Shown here piece by piece: positions 48,510-51,111 of a DNA stretch of 51,111 bases. The translations under genes were made by a program, and so were the position numbers. Source of the stretch: an uncultured Oscillibacter sp. (GTDB lineage Bacteria; Bacillota; Clostridia; Oscillospirales; Oscillospiraceae); contig CAJTZL010000015.1 of the NCBI GenBank assembly GCA_910583695.1, positions 1 to 51,111 on the forward strand, given 5' to 3'. Numbering within the stretch: position 1 is the first letter of the stretch; every line of letters starts with the position of its first letter. The notes under the pieces are model-generated. The model ran no database searches. It had not been told where the DNA came from and saw only the letters and a program-made list of their open reading frames with translations.

Positions 48510-49175
48510 ATGCTGCCCACCACACGCTTGAAAAATCTTTACGCCGGGCCCCTGCCGCCCATGGCGCTGACGGACTACGAATCCATGAGCAAGTTCCTGA
48601 ACCAGGGGGCCCAGCGGTGCAAGGTCTCCGGGCGGAACTTCGACCTGTTCCTGGACTGGGTGATTCACGCCCTGACCATGAGCCTCACCTCCGACAGCGC
48701 GTCCCGGATTTTTCTGCCCAAGACCAAGACGGGCCCCTTTGTGCTGGACGACCTGATTCCCGTTTCCAGCCTCCCCCCGGCGGGGGAGAAGCGGGTCAAG
48801 CTCAACGAGTGCGGCCTCATCGCCCCGGTGTGGAACAACGGCAGCCTGGAGAGCGCCCTGGAGTCCCTGTATGACAGCGGCTTTGCCAGTTTGGATGTGG
48901 ACCAGCCCTTCGGCGGGGCCTATTTCCCGGAGTTCCGTCTGGCGGTGATCGACTCCCCGTCGGATGTGGATATCCCCAACGTCCTGCGGGTCTGGAGCCG
49001 GGGCAGCGTCCGCCTTCCCGTCTACTCCCTGAAGGAGCTGGAGCCCCTGCTGAACACCGACGGGGAGACTTGGTTTCTCCAATACGAGGGAATCGAACGG
49101 GAGGAGCCCGTACAGGACCCCCGGATGGCGGCCCTGTACAACTGCGGCCTCCGCCGCTACTGCGGCAGGGGATGA
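48510..49175 (+). CDS. Uncharacterised protein, 221 aa
   Basis: Not recognised. It starts MLPTTRLKNLYAGPLPPMAL and contains CKVSGRNFDLFLDWVIHALT, LPKTKTGPFVLDDLIPVSSL and WSRGSVRLPVYSLKELEPLL, with no signal or membrane segment. GGGGAGG precedes ATG 48510. It has its own promoter. No functional clue from neighbours. Confidence 0.75.
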   Translation: MLPTTRLKNLYAGPLPPMALTDYESMSKFLNQGAQRCKVSGRNFDLFLDWVIHALTMSLTSDSASRIFLPKTKTGPFVLDDLIPVSSLPPAGEKRVKLNECGLIAPVWNNGSLESALESLYDSGFASLDVDQPFGGAYFPEFRLAVIDSPSDVDIPNVLRVWSRGSVRLPVYSLKELEPLLNTDGETWFLQYEGIEREEPVQDPRMAALYNCGLRRYCGRG

Positions 49176-49211
49176 GCGGAGACGCCCCGCCATGCCCTGC
49201 CGCAGAGACGG

Positions 49212-49236
49212 AAAAAGGCGGACCTGCGGTCCGCCT
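49212..49236 (-). terminator. Terminator of the small gene at 49275
   Basis: On the minus strand aggcggacc, loop gca, ggtccgcct is followed by a run of four to five T. The neighbouring plus-strand gene also ends 37 bp away. Confidence 0.75.
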
Positions 49237-49253
49237 CCTGCCGTCTTCCCTGG

Positions 49254-49278
49254 GGACGGACGCATGGGTTCGTCCTAC
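49254..49278 (-). repeat. Dispersed palindromic repeat, copy D (contains a stop codon)
   Basis: On the minus strand it reads GTAGGACGAACC then CATGCGTCCGTCC, with one deletion relative to the other copies. It also provides the TAG stop of the small gene at 49275. Confidence 0.7.
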
Positions 49279-49460
49279 AGCCGCCCTTCCAGGAACTGCT
49301 CAATTTTAAGGGAGATTTCCTCCAGCTCCCGCCGCAGTGTCTCCTGGGCCTCCTCGTCCCGGAGCTGAACGGCCAGCAGCATTCGCATGTTCAAGGCCTG
49401 CTGTTCCGCCAATAAGCTGTTCAGCGTGACGCTGTGGGTTGCCATCAGGTCCTGTTCCAT
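49275..49460 (-). CDS. Small coiled-coil protein, 61 aa
   Basis: MEQDLMATHSVTLNSLLAEQ continues into a heptad-like helix (VQLRDEEAQETLRRELEEIS) and ends EQFLEGRL. The pattern L/I every 3-4 residues predicts a coiled coil. AGGAGGAAC lies before ATG 49460. Function unknown. The stop codon lies in a repeat. Confidence 0.7.
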   Translation of the reverse strand: MEQDLMATHSVTLNSLLAEQQALNMRMLLAVQLRDEEAQETLRRELEEISLKIEQFLEGRL

Positions 49461-49592
49461 AGGGTGTTCCTCCTGGGGGATGATTTCATACAACATACAA
49501 AATGAGTATATGGGAAAAAGCTGAAAGGATTCTGAAATGCAGGGACGGCCCCCGGGCCGCCTTTTTTCATCCCCGCAAACGGGGAACAAATC

Positions 49593-49627
49593 AGGGGCGG
49601 GAGCATCTCCTGGATGTTCCCGCCCCT
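49593..49627 (-). terminator. Hairpin after RNase J
   Basis: aggggcgggaacatc and gatgctcccgcccct (minus strand, one G-U pair, 15 bp) 36 bp past the stop at 49664. Only a weak U tract. Confidence 0.65.
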
Positions 49628-49663
49628 AGGCGCCGTGTGATTTGAAAGGACGAGCCACCCCGC

Positions 49664-51111
49664 TTACAGCCGGGTCACAACGGGGATGACCATGGGGCTG
49701 CGCTTGGTGGTTTTGAACAGGTAGCTGCTGACGGCGGACTTCACCACGCCCCGGAGCTCCCCGTCGTCCCGCCCGCGCTTGCGGGTGACGGACTCCGCCG
49801 CGTCCATGGCGATGCCCTGGAGCTCCTTCATCAGGTCCCCGGACTCCTTCACATAGATGAAGCCCCGGGTGACGATTTCCGGCGGGCTGAGGAGGCCGCC
49901 GTCGTGGCTGGAGGTGGGCAGGACCACCACTACCATGCCGTCCTCCGCCAGACGCTTGCGGTCCCGCATGACCACGGCGCCCACGTCGCCCACGCCGGAG
50001 CCGTCCACGTAGACCTCCCCGGCGGGAACGGCCCCGCCCAGTTTCAGGGTCTTGGCGGTGAGCTCGATGATGGAGCCGTTTTCCGCAATGGCAATGTGGT
50101 TCCGGTCCATGCCCATCTGCTGGGCCACCTGGCTGTGGATCTGGAGCATCCGCTGCTCGCCGTGGAGGGGGATGAAGAACCGGGGCCGGGTGAGGGCGTG
50201 GATGATTTTCAGTTCCTCCTGGCAGGCGTGGCCGGAGACGTGGAGCATGTCCGCCCGGTCGTAGATGACCTTCACACCCTTGCGGAACAGCTCGTTGATG
50301 ACCCGGCTCACCGTCACCTCGTTGCCGGGGATGGCGGAGGCGGAGATGATCACCTTGTCCCCGGGGCCCACCTCCACCTGCTTGTGGGTGGAGAAGGCCA
50401 TGCGGTACAGGGCGCTCATCTCCTCGCCCTGGGAGCCGGTGGTGACGATGACCTGCTTGTTTTTCGGCAGGCTCTTGATTTTATTGATATCCACCAGGGT
50501 GTTCTTGGGCACCTTCATATAGCCAAGCTCCGTGGACACCCGCATGATGTTCTCCATGGAGCGGCCCGTGACGGCCACCTTCCGCCCGTGGGCGGCGGCG
50601 GCGTCCAGCACCTGCTGGATGCGGTGGACGTTGGAGGCGAAGGTGGTGACGATGATCCGGTCCTCGCAGCCCTGGAACTGACGCATGAAGGTCTGGCCCA
50701 CCGCCCGCTCGCTCATGGTGTAGCCGGGGCGCTCCACGTTGGTGGAGTCGGCGCAGAGGGCCAGCACGCCCCCTTTGCCCAGCTCACCCAGCCGGGCAAG
50801 GTCGATAACCTCCCCGTCGATGGGGGTGGAGTCGATTTTGAAGTCGCCGGTGTGGACCACGGTGCCCATGTGGGTGTGGATGGCGAAGGCCACGGAGTCG
50901 GCGATGGAGTGGTTCACGTGGATGAACTCCACGGTGAATTTCCCCGCCCGGACGGACTTGCCGGGCTCCACGGTGATGAGCTTGGTGGACTTTGCCAGAC
51001 CGTGCTCCTCCAGCTTCAGCTGAATGAGGCCCGCGGTGAATCGGGTGCAGTAGATGGGCATGTTCACCTGCTTGAGGACGTAGGGAATGGCCCCCACGTG
51101 GTCCTCGTGGC
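49664..51111 (-). CDS. rnj: Ribonuclease J, N-terminal part missing at the window edge
   Basis: The frame is open to the window end, where HEDHVGAIPYVLKQ gives part of the first metallo-beta-lactamase motif. Further motifs are HSIADSVAFAIHT, VVHTGDFKIDSTPID, CADSTNVERPGYTMSE (lactamase Asp), FASNVHRIQQVLDAA, VTTGSQGEEMSALYRM, DMLHVSGHACQEELK and FFIPLHGEQRML (beta-CASP). The C-terminal part ends KTTKRSPMVIPVVTRL. RNase J is a 5'-3' exo- and endoribonuclease for mRNA turnover in Firmicutes. About 70 N-terminal residues lie outside. Confidence 0.95.
   Translation of the reverse strand, partial: HEDHVGAIPYVLKQVNMPIYCTRFTAGLIQLKLEEHGLAKSTKLITVEPGKSVRAGKFTVEFIHVNHSIADSVAFAIHTHMGTVVHTGDFKIDSTPIDGEVIDLARLGELGKGGVLALCADSTNVERPGYTMSERAVGQTFMRQFQGCEDRIIVTTFASNVHRIQQVLDAAAAHGRKVAVTGRSMENIMRVSTELGYMKVPKNTLVDINKIKSLPKNKQVIVTTGSQGEEMSALYRMAFSTHKQVEVGPGDKVIISASAIPGNEVTVSRVINELFRKGVKVIYDRADMLHVSGHACQEELKIIHALTRPRFFIPLHGEQRMLQIHSQVAQQMGMDRNHIAIAENGSIIELTAKTLKLGGAVPAGEVYVDGSGVGDVGAVVMRDRKRLAEDGMVVVVLPTSSHDGGLLSPPEIVTRGFIYVKESGDLMKELQGIAMDAAESVTRKRGRDDGELRGVVKSAVSSYLFKTTKRSPMVIPVVTRL

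Overview
The window is about 51 kb of a GC-rich chromosome from a low-copy, housekeeping-dominated region. Several features point to a Firmicute of class Clostridia, most likely Oscillospiraceae (Oscillibacter/Dysosmobacter/Flavonifractor-like): strong AGGAGG ribosome binding sites, TTGACA/TATAAT promoters, an S-box SAM riboswitch ahead of metK, RNase J, a lipoteichoic-acid-synthase-type enzyme, M23 and patatin proteins, an HPr/Enzyme I pair, and indolepyruvate:ferredoxin oxidoreductase. The genus is an inference. No phage, transposase gene, CRISPR array or rRNA is present.

Layout. 1-433: end of tRNA-Gln and a full tRNA-Lys, with palindromic elements packed between them. 568-1759: a two-gene minus-strand unit (secreted protein plus unknown protein). 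2397-6292: a minus-strand operon for IorA, IorB, a small beta-grasp-like protein and an FrhB-like iron-sulfur flavoprotein. 6707-10455: a minus-strand operon of RlmB-type methyltransferase, a degenerate P1B-ATPase-like membrane protein and a HAD phosphatase. 10675-17449, plus strand: ftsH, a GNAT, malQ, a Na/Pi cotransporter and an unknown gene. 17513-19342, minus: M23/LysM/G5 envelope protein. 19681-20661, plus: pta. 20716-24849, minus: inactive rhomboid-like protein, LTA-synthase-like sulfatase, a membrane protein and a patatin. 25025-26448: SAM riboswitch and metK. 26727-28164: a lipoprotein, a GNAT and a small protein. 28211-29872, minus: chemoreceptor with an extracytoplasmic zinc-binding-type sensor. 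30239-35182: complete branched-chain amino-acid-type ABC importer livJHMGF. 35428-38195: fructokinase and amylosucrase-like GH13. 38363-40276: ptsH-ptsI. 40325-40747, minus: HIT protein. 41012-43524: ParB-like/BMP fusion and a metallophosphoesterase. 43994-45320, minus: tRNA-Gly and rpsF-ssb-rpsR. 45533-48338: DUF4363/DUF421 pair divergent from an ECF sigma factor and its membrane partner. 48510-51111: an unknown gene, a small coiled-coil protein and RNase J (cut by the window edge).

How the genes work together. Carbon flow is the clearest theme. The amylosucrase-like enzyme would split sucrose to glucan and fructose, fructokinase traps the fructose, MalQ remodels glucan, the PTS phosphorelay feeds other sugars, and Pta converts acetyl-CoA towards acetate. 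Amino-acid fermentation is suggested by the liv importer and the aryl-pyruvate oxidoreductase operon. Envelope and stress functions (FtsH, LTA synthase, M23, patatin, ECF sigma) fill most of the rest.

Most unusual signals. (i) A dispersed 25-26 bp palindromic repeat occurs in four copies, and two of them supply the TAG stop codon of the gene they abut. (ii) A ~62-65 bp palindromic element directly abuts the CCA end of two different tRNA genes. (iii) A P1B-ATPase-like protein keeps the topology and the aspartate but has lost the DKTGT and CPx motifs. (iv) An IOR operon carries two extra partners. (v) A zinc-binding (CZB-like) motif sits in the extracytoplasmic sensor of a chemoreceptor. (vi) Four perfect 11-bp repeats sit just upstream of the rpsF promoter. 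(vii) HPr has Lys at the regulatory Ser46 position.
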